Shown here: one piece after another, positions 46,401 through 54,903 of the stretch
Layout of the letters: each line of letters begins with the position of its first letter
Position numbering within the stretch: position 1 is the first letter of the stretch
Source: Bacteroides sp.
GTDB taxonomy: Bacteria; Bacteroidota; Bacteroidia; Bacteroidales; Bacteroidaceae
DNA length: 64,000 nt
Assembly (NCBI GenBank): GCA_021202275.1
Contig: JAJQDI010000027.1
Coordinates: forward strand, 35,219 to 99,218
Direction: 5' to 3'
The notes under the pieces: generated by a model
Databases searched by the model: none
Told to the model about the DNA's origin: nothing
Seen by the model: only the letters and a program-made list of their open reading frames with translations
Translations under genes and position numbers: made by a program

Positions 46401-47330
46401 TCCGCGTACATTGTTGGAACATATGTCAGAAGGGTTATTCTCGTTATAGGTATAATGTGTTCCAACCTTCAGGGTACGTCGGTCCAGCAGATAGACCCCT
46501 TCCAGATCTACTCCTACGGCGATTATATCCTCATTATAAAGCACCGTGTCACGGATGGGCCCCTGAATATCGAGCGACAGACAGACAGCCGGACTGTCTC
46601 CGTCGAAGCCGGTAATATAGAGCCCGCTGTCTAAGGTACCGATCACTACGTGTTGATGAACTGTGTCCGGAAAAGCAGTCAGTACTACCTTGTCGGGCAG
46701 AATATGAGACAACAGACGCAGGGAAGTATCTTCCGTATGTTCGAATAGATAGAGCCCGGTATGTGTCGAAAGGTAATAATGGTCTCCGTATCGGTTGAGG
46801 TGGTTTACTGCCAGGTCTTCGGTTCCGGGCAGTAGGTGTGCTTCCCCCTGGATGGTATCTAAGACCAGTACACCGCGTGAGGTAGCCAGCCATATCGTGT
46901 GATCCGACTGAAACAGAATGTGATAGAGAATGATGGACGGATTGTTGAAAAAGTCACGTACCGAGTAAAGAATATCGAACCGGTCCGTACCTTCGTTGTA
47001 ACGGAACAGCAATCCCGATTCGCTGAAGGCCCACAACCGGCCGTCGGGAGATTGACTGAGGTAGTTCACCCCAATGGGATCGTAGCCGGGCCTCTGACTT
47101 TCCGGCAACGGATAATGAGTAAATTCTTTTCCGTCGAACCGGTCTGCGCCCAGCTTCGTGGAGATCCAGATATACCCGAAGTGATCTTGCCGCACAGAGA
47201 AGCACATACGGCTACTAAGACCGTTTTTCTCGGTCAGTTGATGGAACAGGGAGGCAGAAGGATAGACTGGAGAGGCCAGGAGCCCTATAATTCCCAGAAG
47301 CAGAAGCAAGCGTGTCCGGTGTGTGTGCAT
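43422..47330 (-). CDS. Hybrid two-component system sensor/regulator (HTCS)
   Basis: This 1302-residue inner-membrane regulator unites sensor and response regulator. After a signal peptide come two seven-bladed beta-propellers (about 30-640), a Y_Y_Y domain (about 690-760), one transmembrane helix (about 766-788), a histidine-kinase domain with phospho-His 809 (TTAHDLLTPLN), N box 922-928 and G boxes DTGIGIS and GSGIGL, a receiver with D1100 (LIISDLLMPEMTG) and K1152, and an AraC DNA-binding domain (about 1205-1300). Such proteins bind an oligosaccharide in the periplasm and activate a PUL. Likely targets here are the GH3/GH2/agarase-like genes upstream; this is inference. Start 47330 is favoured over the frame opening at 47405. 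Confidence 0.93.
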   Translation of the reverse strand: MHTHRTRLLLLLGIIGLLASPVYPSASLFHQLTEKNGLSSRMCFSVRQDHFGYIWISTKLGADRFDGKEFTHYPLPESQRPGYDPIGVNYLSQSPDGRLWAFSESGLLFRYNEGTDRFDILYSVRDFFNNPSIILYHILFQSDHTIWLATSRGVLVLDTIQGEAHLLPGTEDLAVNHLNRYGDHYYLSTHTGLYLFEHTEDTSLRLLSHILPDKVVLTAFPDTVHQHVVIGTLDSGLYITGFDGDSPAVCLSLDIQGPIRDTVLYNEDIIAVGVDLEGVYLLDRRTLKVGTHYTYNENNPSDICSNNVRGLFVDNESNLWIATYHEGVSFQDSSKLNFNWFTHRIGDTESIADNVVNAVLEDSSGDLWFGTNNGVSHLNRKTGQWQHYFSKNSPREKGDVILTLCEDSRGRIWAGGYAFGAACIDRVTGRYEHYTAGESTSILATNYIYSIFSDKDLLWFGGIMGDVTSYNIRSGKVTSYQVSKVNCFARLSDEYLLIGLFNGLFILNKETGEIRPTRFTKTVTSLHRIEDGRYWIGIKNVGLHYYDMDTDSVRCYSTREGLSSDYIYAALPDDNGQLWISTEYGLNKLILSTGRIESFDTQDGLPSNQFCASAAYRCSDGQMLFGTPDGAILFRPEEIRKSENSHPYEVWIHRFDLFNEPVYTDLPGSVLTEPVYYSKRIRLSHNRNFFSFRFTTPNFQAPHKTLYSYYLEGHDLNWSPPTSIDRVSYSRVPPGQYTFRVRSLVDGVAQSEKSIRMTIDKPWWTSYPAYMAYLLLFLIALAYIYHLIQKRQEKRATESKIDFFITTAHDLLTPLNLIQAPLRDMQQELPAEGKTGQLLDMALSHPSKLTHYVEKLLDFQRISLHASRLVVSAQSLESFLRHRIDSFRLVAGHKFIGVECRFDESARQEIWFDKEKISRILDNLLSNAVKYTPYGGSICIEASADAHKWYLRVRDTGIGISGRDQRMIFRYVFRAANAINSGEIGSGIGLKLVASLVSLHRGKISLRSKLGEGIEFFLSFPMHYEEAVRHTEAEQIAPQHPETTEGESHIHRILIVEDDPEMSRYLTMSLRDQYQVQTCANGKEALEESDRFCPHLIISDLLMPEMTGIELCKRIKGNVKSSHIPVLLLTGVTETESVREGLRAGAIDYMRKPFDKEVLKGKLENIFELQRTAQRQCLEKLKNDNAVELSNKTDNEFMEKLMALIERHIDNPELNISLLCSELALSRTLLYNKITQLTGNAPTEFIRMIRLKRAANLLLSGEHSVTEVAFQVGIDNPKYFSRVFKEFYGVSPREYLARSSKA

Positions 47331-47352
47331 AGTATGTCGTATATTCGGAATG

Positions 47353-47360
47353 CAAATATA
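47353..47360 (-). promoter_or_regulatory. -7 promoter box of the HTCS gene
   Basis: The minus strand reads TATATTTG, an exact TAnnTTTG match, 22 bases before ATG 47330. This placement excludes the longer open frame from 47405 and supports the chosen start. Confidence 0.55.
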
Positions 47361-47776
47361 AGTAATAAGGTTATTTGAGAAAGTCGACCTGTCTGGTTTT
47401 AACAATAAGTCCGGTATAAAAAAATTATCCGGTGGTATATTCTGTTAAGGAACAGAGAGACTTATTCGGATACGAAAATAGAGGCTTTTTTCTATGTATA
47501 GGTGCAGAAAACTTCGGGAAAGGTAGACTTTTGGTCTTTTAACCATTCCTGAGGAGGTACCCAAAGTTTGCGTATACGTTGATAAAATGACAAAGTGCTC
47601 CGAAGGGTATAGATCCGAAGATCGCATAGAAAAGGTGTAAATAAGGAGATCGGAAACACAGGAAATGGTCATTTTGCCGGATTACTAAGTTTAAAAAAAG
47701 TTCTGAAAACAGAGAAGAAAAACGATGCAAACCTTTGTTGTGAAGGAGAATTCCTTGTTTTTCAGAGGGTCACTTC

Positions 47777-47808
47777 TTCGATTTGTAAAATAAATCTTAC
47801 TACCTTTG
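47777..47808 (+). promoter_or_regulatory. Promoter of the ABC-F gene
   Basis: TACCTTTG at 47801-47808 matches the -7 box; TTCG at 47777-47780, 20 bases upstream, is one base from TTTG. The gene starts 112 bases downstream, so the leader is about 100 bases. The rest of 47331-47920 shows no gene. Confidence 0.55.
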
Positions 47809-47920
47809 CGGCACATTCGTGTCACTTGCCTCTCTGTTACTTACAGATCTGTGTAAGAACAACAGTAATAGGCCGGCCGGTGGAACATAAAAAAAGGAAC
47901 AGATAAAAATAAGATAGAAC

Positions 47921-49867
47921 GTGATTTCCATAGAACAACTCAAAGTTGAGTTCAATGCTGTCCCCCTGTTCAGGGATGTATCCTATGTGATCAATGCCAA
48001 GGATCGTATTGCTTTAGTCGGTAAGAACGGCGCCGGGAAATCTACCATGCTCAAGATCATTGCCGGATTGCAAAGTCCGACAAGCGGTGTGGTAGCCATA
48101 CCCCGGGAGGTGACCATCGGTTATCTGCCTCAGGTAATGGTGCTGTCAGATCATCGTACCGTACTGGAGGAGGCCCAACTTGCTTTTGAACACATATTTG
48201 CCTTACAGGCTTCTCTGGAGAAAATGAACCAGGAACTGGCCGAGCGTACTGATTACGAAAGCGAATCGTATCATGAACTGATAGATCGGTTTACCCGCGA
48301 CAACGACCGCTTCCTGATGATGGGAGGCACCCATTTCCATGCCGAGATAGAGCGCACCCTGATGGGGCTGGGTTTTGTACGGGAAGACTTTGGACGTCCG
48401 ACACGTGAGTTCAGCGGTGGCTGGCGGATGCGTATTGAACTGGCCAAACTGTTGCTGCGCAATCCCGATGTGCTGCTCCTGGACGAGCCCACCAACCACC
48501 TGGATATCGAGAGTATCCAGTGGCTTGAGAATTTTCTCTCTACCCGTGCCAATGCCGTGGTGCTGGTGAGTCACGACCGTGCCTTTATTAATAATGTAAC
48601 CAACCGTACGGTCGAGATCTCCTGCGGACGCATTTATGATTATAAGGTGAAGTACGACAAGTTTGTCGAACTACGCAAGGAACGTCGCGAACAGCAGCAA
48701 CGCGCCTATGAGAACCAGCAGAAACAGATACAGGATACCGAAGACTTTATCGAGCGTTTCCGCTACAAAGCTACCAAGGCCGTGCAGGTGCAGAGCCGCA
48801 TCAAGCAACTGGAGAAGATCGAACGACTGGAGGTAGATGAAGAAGACAACAGCGCGTTGCGACTGAAATTCCCGCCTGCTCCGCGCAGCGGGAGCTATCC
48901 GGTGATCTGTGAACAGGTCGGTAAGAAGTATGGCGGGCAAGTTGTATTCAGCCATGTCGACCTTACCATTCACCGCGGAGAGAAGATCGCTTTCGTGGGC
49001 AAGAACGGTGCCGGAAAATCTACACTGGTCAAATGTATCATGCAGGAGATCGAACACAGTGGTAACCTGACGCTGGGTCACAATGTGAAGATCGGCTATT
49101 TTGCGCAGAATCAGGCACAATTGCTGGATGAGGATCTGACGGTATTTGATACCATCGACCGGGTGGCCACAGGAGATATCCGTACAAAGATACGGGATAT
49201 ACTCGGAGCATTCATGTTTGGAGGAGAGGCTTCGGAAAAGAAGGTGAAAGTCCTTTCCGGAGGAGAACGCAGCCGCCTGGCTATGATCCGGTTGCTACTT
49301 GAACCGGTCAACCTGCTGATTCTGGATGAACCTACCAATCACTTGGATATGCGTTCGAAAGATGTCTTGAAAGATGCGATCCGCGCGTTCGACGGCACGG
49401 TCATCGTGGTGAGTCACGACCGTGATTTCCTGGATGGATTGGTAGATAAGGTCTATGAATTTGGCGGTGGGCAGGTGCGTGAACACCTGGGAGGGATCTA
49501 TGACTTCCTGCGGAAAAAGCAGATAGACAACCTCAACGAATTGCACAGATCTCCGACCGCAGCCTCTTCCGGTAACCCGGTAGCTGGAGAAGAGACCAAA
49601 GCCTCTGCCGGAAAGCTATCTTACGAAGCCCGGAAAGAGTGGCAGAAAAAACTGAAGAAACTGGAAAAGGCCGTGGCCGATTGTGAAGCAGGCATTGAAC
49701 AGACTGAATCTGCTATCGCCATCCTGGAAGCACAGATGGCTACTCCCGAAGGAGCATCGGACATGAGCCTGTTCGAACGGCATCAGAAACTACGGCAGCA
49801 ACTTGACAAACTGGTAGAAGCGTGGGAAGCAGCCTCTCTGGAGCTGGATGAAGCGAAAGAGAGTTAA
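47921..49867 (+). CDS. ABC-F family ATPase (Uup/YheS-like)
   Basis: This 648-residue soluble protein has two ABC domains and no membrane helix. Domain 1 has Walker A GKNGAGKST (about 34-42), signature FSGGWRMRIELAK (about 165) and Walker B LLLDEPTNHLD (about 187). Domain 2 has Walker A GKNGAGKST (about 360), signature LSGGERSRLAM (about 444) and Walker B LILDEPTNHLD (about 464). An Arg/Gln-rich helical linker (about 240-310) joins them, and a C-terminal coiled coil (about 560-648) follows. ABC-F proteins act on the ribosome E site. Housekeeping function is more likely than antibiotic resistance given its Uup-like coiled-coil tail. It begins with GTG; no in-frame ATG upstream is nearby. Confidence 0.9.
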   Translation: MISIEQLKVEFNAVPLFRDVSYVINAKDRIALVGKNGAGKSTMLKIIAGLQSPTSGVVAIPREVTIGYLPQVMVLSDHRTVLEEAQLAFEHIFALQASLEKMNQELAERTDYESESYHELIDRFTRDNDRFLMMGGTHFHAEIERTLMGLGFVREDFGRPTREFSGGWRMRIELAKLLLRNPDVLLLDEPTNHLDIESIQWLENFLSTRANAVVLVSHDRAFINNVTNRTVEISCGRIYDYKVKYDKFVELRKERREQQQRAYENQQKQIQDTEDFIERFRYKATKAVQVQSRIKQLEKIERLEVDEEDNSALRLKFPPAPRSGSYPVICEQVGKKYGGQVVFSHVDLTIHRGEKIAFVGKNGAGKSTLVKCIMQEIEHSGNLTLGHNVKIGYFAQNQAQLLDEDLTVFDTIDRVATGDIRTKIRDILGAFMFGGEASEKKVKVLSGGERSRLAMIRLLLEPVNLLILDEPTNHLDMRSKDVLKDAIRAFDGTVIVVSHDRDFLDGLVDKVYEFGGGQVREHLGGIYDFLRKKQIDNLNELHRSPTAASSGNPVAGEETKASAGKLSYEARKEWQKKLKKLEKAVADCEAGIEQTESAIAILEAQMATPEGASDMSLFERHQKLRQQLDKLVEAWEAASLELDEAKES

Positions 49868-49988
49868 TACAGGATGTGCTGACTTATAAAGAGCAATCCG
49901 GAAACTATGGATGTGTATTTCTTGTCGTAATTCAGTAAACATAGATAATTCTTTTGATAGTTTAGATTAATTAATTGAATGTAACCTC

Positions 49989-50015
49989 AATCGTAAATCG
50001 TAAATTTATAAATCG
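49989..50015. repeat. ATCGTAAAT-type repeat before the M13 peptidase gene
   Basis: Two tandem ATCGTAA units followed by ATTTATAAATCGTTAAT lie within 10-35 bases of the ATG at 50024. They resemble, in complement, the TTTACGATT units at 8999, 29951 and 43171. Their nearness to the start means they occupy the leader and could affect translation. Confidence 0.5.
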
Positions 50016-50023
50016 TTAATAAT

Positions 50024-52057
50024 ATGAAGTGGATTAATTACGTAACTTTTCTTGCCGCAGGTATGGTGATTACCGGCTGTAAATCGAAAACAGAAGTACC
50101 CCTCACAGCCGGGATCCGGCTGGAGAACCTCGACACCTCGGTACCACCCGGTACCAGTTTCTATGAATATGCCTGTGGAGGCTGGATGAAAAACCATCCG
50201 CTTACCAATGAATATGCGCGTTTCGGGTCGTTTGACATGCTGGCAGAAAACAACCGCGAGCAATTGCAGGAACTGATCGAAGAACTGTCAGAAGAGCAAC
50301 ATCCCCAGGGAAGTATTCCCCAGAAAGTCGGTGATCTGTACCGTATAGCCATGGATAGTGTGACACTCAACCGGGAAGGTGCCGAACCTATCCGTACAGG
50401 GCTGGCACAACTGGCCGGTATACAGAGTGTATCCGAGATCTATCCCCTCATCGCGCGTATGCAGAGAGACGGTCTCTCTCCCTATTTCGGCATATCCGTA
50501 GGAGCTGATCAGACCAACAGTACCATGAATCTGGTGAGGATCTCCCAGGGTGGGCTGGGAATGGCTGAGCGCGACTATTATCTCTCAGACGACGCCTCTG
50601 TCCGGAAGATCCGGGAAAAATACCAGGTATATATAGAAGAAATGTTCCGCCTGGCAGGCTTCAGCGATGCCGAAGCAAAAAGGGCAGTGAAGGCCGTGAT
50701 GGATATAGAGACGCGGCTGGCCCGTGCAGCCCGTTCGCGGGTAGAACTGCGTGATCCGCATGCCAACTACAACAAGCAGGAGGTAGCTACCCTGAAAGAA
50801 GAGATCGCGGGTTTCGATTGGGACGCTTATCTGGCAGAAGTGGGACTGGCCGATCTGAAAGAGATCAATGTAGGACAGCCTGCTTCCATACAGGAGGTGG
50901 CTTCCATCATACGCACAGTGCCTCTGGCCGATCAGATCTCTTACCTGCAATGGCGACTGATCAACGGTGCTTCTTCTTACCTGAGTGACCCGTTCGTGAC
51001 ACAGAACTTCGAATTCTACGACAAGACCATGTCGGGAAAACAAGAGATAAGCCCCCGCTGGAAACGGGCGGTAGCTACCGTAGACCGTGCGCTGGGCGAA
51101 GCGGTAGGACAGATGTATATAGAGAGATACTTCCCTGCCGCTGCTAAAGAACGTATGGAGAAGCTGGTGGAAAACCTGCAGAAGGCACTGGGTGAGCGGA
51201 TCGACGATCTCGACTGGATGAGCCGCGATACCAAAGAAAAGGCCCATGAGAAACTCTCTTCGTTCCATGTGAAGATCGGCTATCCCGACCAATGGAAAGA
51301 CTATTCTACCCTGGAGATAAAAGAGGATTCATACTGGGACAATATGCGCCGGGCGCGCAACTGGGCTTTCGCGGAAATGATCGCTAAGGCCGGAAAACCC
51401 GTGGACCGCGACGAGTGGTTTATGACCCCGCAGACCGTAAATGCGTATTATAACCCCACCACCAATGAGATCTGTTTTCCGGCAGGTATCCTGCAATATC
51501 CGTTCTTCGACATGGAGGCGGATGATGCCTTCAACTACGGGGCGATCGGTGTGGTGATCGGGCATGAGATGACTCACGGCTTTGACGACCAGGGACGAAA
51601 GTATGACAAAGAGGGAAACCTGAAAGACTGGTGGACCGCGGAAGATGCGAAAAAATTTGAAGAACGGGCAGAGGTCATGGTAGCATTCTTCGACAGCATC
51701 CAGGTACTTCCCGATGTATATGCCAACGGCAACCTGACCCTGGGTGAGAACATTGCCGACTACGGAGGGATACAGGTCTCTTATCAGGCTTTCCGGAATG
51801 CGACCCGGCACAACGAACTACCCGAAAAAGACGGTTTCACTCCTGAGCAGCGCTTTTTCCTGGCCTATGCCAATGTCTGGGCCGGAAATGTGCGTGACGA
51901 AGAGATCCTGCGACGGACCAAAACCGATCCCCATTCCCTGGGACGCTGGAGAGTAGATGGTATCCTGCCTCATATCGGGGCCTGGTACGAAGCGTTCGGC
52001 ATTACCGAGCAGGATCCTCTGTATCTGCCTGTGGAAGAAAGGGTACATATCTGGTAA
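50024..52057 (+). CDS. M13 family zinc metallopeptidase lipoprotein (PepO-like)
   Basis: This 677-residue neprilysin-like endopeptidase is anchored as a lipoprotein (lipobox ITGC, Cys 19). The zinc motif is H514-E-M-T-H518 (GHEMTHGFDDQG) with the third ligand E575 in GENIADYGG, both exactly as in M13. NAYYNPTTNEICFPAGILQ (about 480-500) is the substrate-binding strand. It ends VEERVHIW, a truncated form of the usual C-terminal CxVW. It hydrolyses small peptides in the periplasm. It is monocistronic, with a terminator 33 bases past the stop. Confidence 0.94.
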   Translation: MKWINYVTFLAAGMVITGCKSKTEVPLTAGIRLENLDTSVPPGTSFYEYACGGWMKNHPLTNEYARFGSFDMLAENNREQLQELIEELSEEQHPQGSIPQKVGDLYRIAMDSVTLNREGAEPIRTGLAQLAGIQSVSEIYPLIARMQRDGLSPYFGISVGADQTNSTMNLVRISQGGLGMAERDYYLSDDASVRKIREKYQVYIEEMFRLAGFSDAEAKRAVKAVMDIETRLARAARSRVELRDPHANYNKQEVATLKEEIAGFDWDAYLAEVGLADLKEINVGQPASIQEVASIIRTVPLADQISYLQWRLINGASSYLSDPFVTQNFEFYDKTMSGKQEISPRWKRAVATVDRALGEAVGQMYIERYFPAAAKERMEKLVENLQKALGERIDDLDWMSRDTKEKAHEKLSSFHVKIGYPDQWKDYSTLEIKEDSYWDNMRRARNWAFAEMIAKAGKPVDRDEWFMTPQTVNAYYNPTTNEICFPAGILQYPFFDMEADDAFNYGAIGVVIGHEMTHGFDDQGRKYDKEGNLKDWWTAEDAKKFEERAEVMVAFFDSIQVLPDVYANGNLTLGENIADYGGIQVSYQAFRNATRHNELPEKDGFTPEQRFFLAYANVWAGNVRDEEILRRTKTDPHSLGRWRVDGILPHIGAWYEAFGITEQDPLYLPVEERVHIW

Positions 52058-52090
52058 CAAAACCTGTATATAATTTTTTACGGAACCATA

Positions 52091-52125
52091 AAAAAGCCGG
52101 ACGATACGCGAAAGTCCGGCTTTTT
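52091..52125. terminator. Rho-independent terminator after the M13 peptidase gene
   Basis: A 12-base perfect stem (AAAAAGCCGGAC with its complement) encloses an 11-base loop, with A runs before and T runs after, so it could work in both directions. It separates the peptidase gene from purH. Confidence 0.9.
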
Positions 52126-52174
52126 TTATCATTATTTCATATCTTATTTATTACGCGTGTAAAACAATATTTTG

Positions 52175-52182
52175 TAACTTTG
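52175..52182 (+). promoter_or_regulatory. -7 promoter box of purH
   Basis: TAACTTTG is an exact TAnnTTTG match, 27 bases before the purH ATG. No clear -33 TTTG is at the usual distance. No purine-riboswitch-like structure was recognised in the short leader. Confidence 0.55.
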
Positions 52183-52209
52183 CGCATCAAATACTTAATA
52201 TACAATTAA

Positions 52210-53733
52210 ATGTCTGACGCAAAAAGAATAAAAACCGCTCTTGTATCGGTTTACCATAAAGAAGGATTGGACGAGATCATTACCAAATTGCACCAGGAGG
52301 GTGTTGAGTTTTTATCAACGGGAGGAACTCGTCAGTTTATTGAATCACTGGGTTACCCCTGTAAAGCAGTAGAAGATCTGACTTCATACCCGTCTATTCT
52401 GGGCGGCAGAGTGAAAACATTGCATCCCAAAGTATTTGGTGGTATTCTTTGCCGTCGCGGTCTGGAACAGGACATGCAGCAGATAGAAAAATATGAGATC
52501 CCTCCCATTGATCTGGTGATCGTGGATCTCTACCCTTTCGAGGCAACCGTAGCGTCGGGCGCGGATGAGGCCTCTGTCATTGAGAAAATAGACATCGGCG
52601 GTATCTCACTGATACGAGCGGCTGCGAAGAACTTCAAAGACGTCGTGATCGTGGCTTCGCAACACCAATATAAACCCCTGCTGGATATGCTGATGGAGCA
52701 TGGTGCCAGTTCTTCTCTGGAAGAGCGTCGCTGGATGGCGAAGGAGGCTTTTGCCGTATCTTCCCACTACGATTCGGCGATATTCAATTACTTCGATGCC
52801 GAAGATGGATCGGCCTTCCGCATGTCGGAAAATGACCAGAAAGCTCTCCGCTACGGAGAGAATCCTCATCAGAAAGGCTATTTCTACGGCAACCTCGATG
52901 CCCTGTTTGATCAGATCCACGGGAAAGAGATCTCGTACAACAACCTGCTCGATATCAACGCGGCGGTAGAACTGATCGATGAATTTGAAGACGTTACTTT
53001 CGCCATTCTGAAGCACAATAATGCCTGCGGACTTGCCTCACGCGATAATGTGCTGGATGCCTGGAAAGACGCGCTTGCAGCCGACCCGGTATCGGCGTTC
53101 GGAGGGGTACTGGTGACCAATGCGGTGATTGATAAGGAAACGGCGGAAGAGATCAATAAGATATTTTTTGAGGTGATCATTGCTCCCGATTACGATGTGG
53201 ATGCACTTGAGATCCTCGGACAGAAGAAAAACCGGATCATCCTGGTGCGCAAAGAGTCCGGAATGCCCCGCAAACAATACCGTTCGTTGTTGAACGGAGT
53301 TTTGGTGCAGGAACGTGACCTCCATATCGAAACCCTCGCCGACCTGAAAGTGGTGACCGGGAAAGCACCTACTCCCGAAGAGGCAGACGATCTGCTCTTT
53401 GCCAATAAGATCGTAAAGAACAGCAAGTCCAATGCGATCGTACTGGCTAAAGACCGTCAGCTACTTGCCAGTGGTGTGGGACAGACTTCACGGGTAGATG
53501 CGCTGAAACAGGCCATTGAGAAGGCTAAGGCTTTCGGTTTTGATCTGCGGGGCGCAGTGATGGCTTCGGATGCATTTTTCCCTTTCCCCGATTGTGTGGA
53601 GATCGCTGATCAGGCAGGTATTACCTCCGTGATACAGCCGGGAGGATCGGTAAGGGACGAACTTTCGTTTACCTATTGCAACGAGCACGGTATGTCGATG
53701 GTGACTACCGGAATACGTCATTTTAAACATTAA
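52210..53733 (+). CDS. purH: Bifunctional AICAR transformylase / IMP cyclohydrolase
   Basis: This 507-residue cytosolic enzyme performs the last two steps of purine synthesis. The N-terminal MGS-like IMP cyclohydrolase domain (about 1-150) has GVEFLSTGGTRQFIESLG and GRVKTLHPKVFGGIL. The AICAR formyltransferase domain (about 190-507) has the catalytic KHNNACG (about 263-269) and ends with the family's typical YCNEHGMSMVTTGIRHFKH-like tail, truncated here to 20 residues or fewer per motif. Length is normal. It precedes mreB by 57 bases, a neighbour order commonly kept in Bacteroidales. Confidence 0.97.
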   Translation: MSDAKRIKTALVSVYHKEGLDEIITKLHQEGVEFLSTGGTRQFIESLGYPCKAVEDLTSYPSILGGRVKTLHPKVFGGILCRRGLEQDMQQIEKYEIPPIDLVIVDLYPFEATVASGADEASVIEKIDIGGISLIRAAAKNFKDVVIVASQHQYKPLLDMLMEHGASSSLEERRWMAKEAFAVSSHYDSAIFNYFDAEDGSAFRMSENDQKALRYGENPHQKGYFYGNLDALFDQIHGKEISYNNLLDINAAVELIDEFEDVTFAILKHNNACGLASRDNVLDAWKDALAADPVSAFGGVLVTNAVIDKETAEEINKIFFEVIIAPDYDVDALEILGQKKNRIILVRKESGMPRKQYRSLLNGVLVQERDLHIETLADLKVVTGKAPTPEEADDLLFANKIVKNSKSNAIVLAKDRQLLASGVGQTSRVDALKQAIEKAKAFGFDLRGAVMASDAFFPFPDCVEIADQAGITSVIQPGGSVRDELSFTYCNEHGMSMVTTGIRHFKH

Positions 53734-53790
53734 TTTATCATATATAGATGGTCCGGATATTGCTGGACGATCATTACACAGGAACAAATT

Positions 53791-54813
53791 ATGGGATTAT
53801 TCTCTTTTACACAGGAACTTGCAATCGACCTTGGTACAGCGAATACCATCATCATATCTAATGGAAAGATCGTCGTAGACGAACCCTCCGTTGTAGCTCT
53901 TGACCGCCGCACAGATAAGATGATCGCAGTGGGGGACAAGGCGAAGATGATGCACGAGAAAACTCACGAAAACATTCGTACCATCCGGCCGTTGCGGGAT
54001 GGAGTGATCGCAGACTTCTATGCCTGCGAACAGATGATGCGCGGACTCATCAAGATGGTCAATACCCGCAGCCATCTCTTTTCACCTTCGTTGCGGATGG
54101 TGATCGGTGTACCCTCAGGAAGTACGGAGGTTGAATTGCGTGCCGTACGCGACTCGGCCGAACACGCCAACGGACGTGATGTATACATGATCTTTGAACC
54201 CATGGCAGCAGCCATAGGTATCGGGATTGATGTGGAAGCTCCGGAAGGAAATATGATCGTGGATATAGGTGGCGGATCTACGGAGATCGCCGTGATCTCT
54301 TTAGGAGGTATTGTTTCGAACAACTCGATCCGTATCGCAGGAGACGATCTGACAGCAGATATCCAGGAATACATGAGCCGGCAGCACAATGTAAAGGTCA
54401 GCGAACGTATGGCCGAACGTATCAAGATCAATGTAGGAGCTGCTCTTACCGAACTGGGTGAGGATGCTCCCGAAGATTATATTGTACACGGACCGAACCG
54501 TATTACAGCTTTGCCTATGGAGGTGCCCGTATGTTATCAGGAGATTGCGCACTGTCTGGAAAAATCCATTTCTAAGATCGAAACAGCTATCCTGAGTGCC
54601 CTGGAAAATACACCTCCCGAACTTTATGCCGATATTGTGCATAATGGTATATACCTGGCCGGAGGTGGGGCCTTGTTGCGCGGACTTGACAAACGTCTGA
54701 CCGACAAAATTAATATTCCTTTCCATATCGCGGAAGATCCACTGCATGCAGTGGCCAAGGGAATTGGTGTGGCATTGAAGAATGTGAAACGCTTCTCATT
54801 CCTGAAAAGATAA
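53791..54813 (+). CDS. mreB: Rod-shape actin homologue MreB
   Basis: This 340-residue cytoskeletal ATPase polymerises beneath the membrane and guides wall elongation. Actin-fold motifs are phosphate 1 DLGTANTIIISNG (about 11-23), phosphate 2 MIVDIGGGSTEIAVIS (about 156-171) and adenosine ILAGGGALLRGLD-like YLAGGGALLRGLD (about 288-300). The N-terminal amphipathic start MGLFSFTQE fits membrane contact. It is the first gene of the elongation set; a hairpin follows it. Confidence 0.97.
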   Translation: MGLFSFTQELAIDLGTANTIIISNGKIVVDEPSVVALDRRTDKMIAVGDKAKMMHEKTHENIRTIRPLRDGVIADFYACEQMMRGLIKMVNTRSHLFSPSLRMVIGVPSGSTEVELRAVRDSAEHANGRDVYMIFEPMAAAIGIGIDVEAPEGNMIVDIGGGSTEIAVISLGGIVSNNSIRIAGDDLTADIQEYMSRQHNVKVSERMAERIKINVGAALTELGEDAPEDYIVHGPNRITALPMEVPVCYQEIAHCLEKSISKIETAILSALENTPPELYADIVHNGIYLAGGGALLRGLDKRLTDKINIPFHIAEDPLHAVAKGIGVALKNVKRFSFLKR

Positions 54814-54851
54814 GCAGCGGGCTCTCTTTATTTTTTACATACGATATGGGA

Positions 54852-54876
54852 CGTTGTCCGGCCTGGCCGGACAACG
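54852..54876. other. Hairpin between mreB and mreC
   Basis: Near-perfect arms (CGTTGTCCGGCC and GGCCGGACAACG) are separated by a single base; about ten pairs with a five-base loop would form. No T run follows. It could keep mreB mRNA more abundant than the mreC-rodA part, since MreB is needed in larger amounts; that is inference. Confidence 0.75.
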
Positions 54877-54903
54877 GTCCGGTCCATGTTAGGGTAATAG
54901 TGT

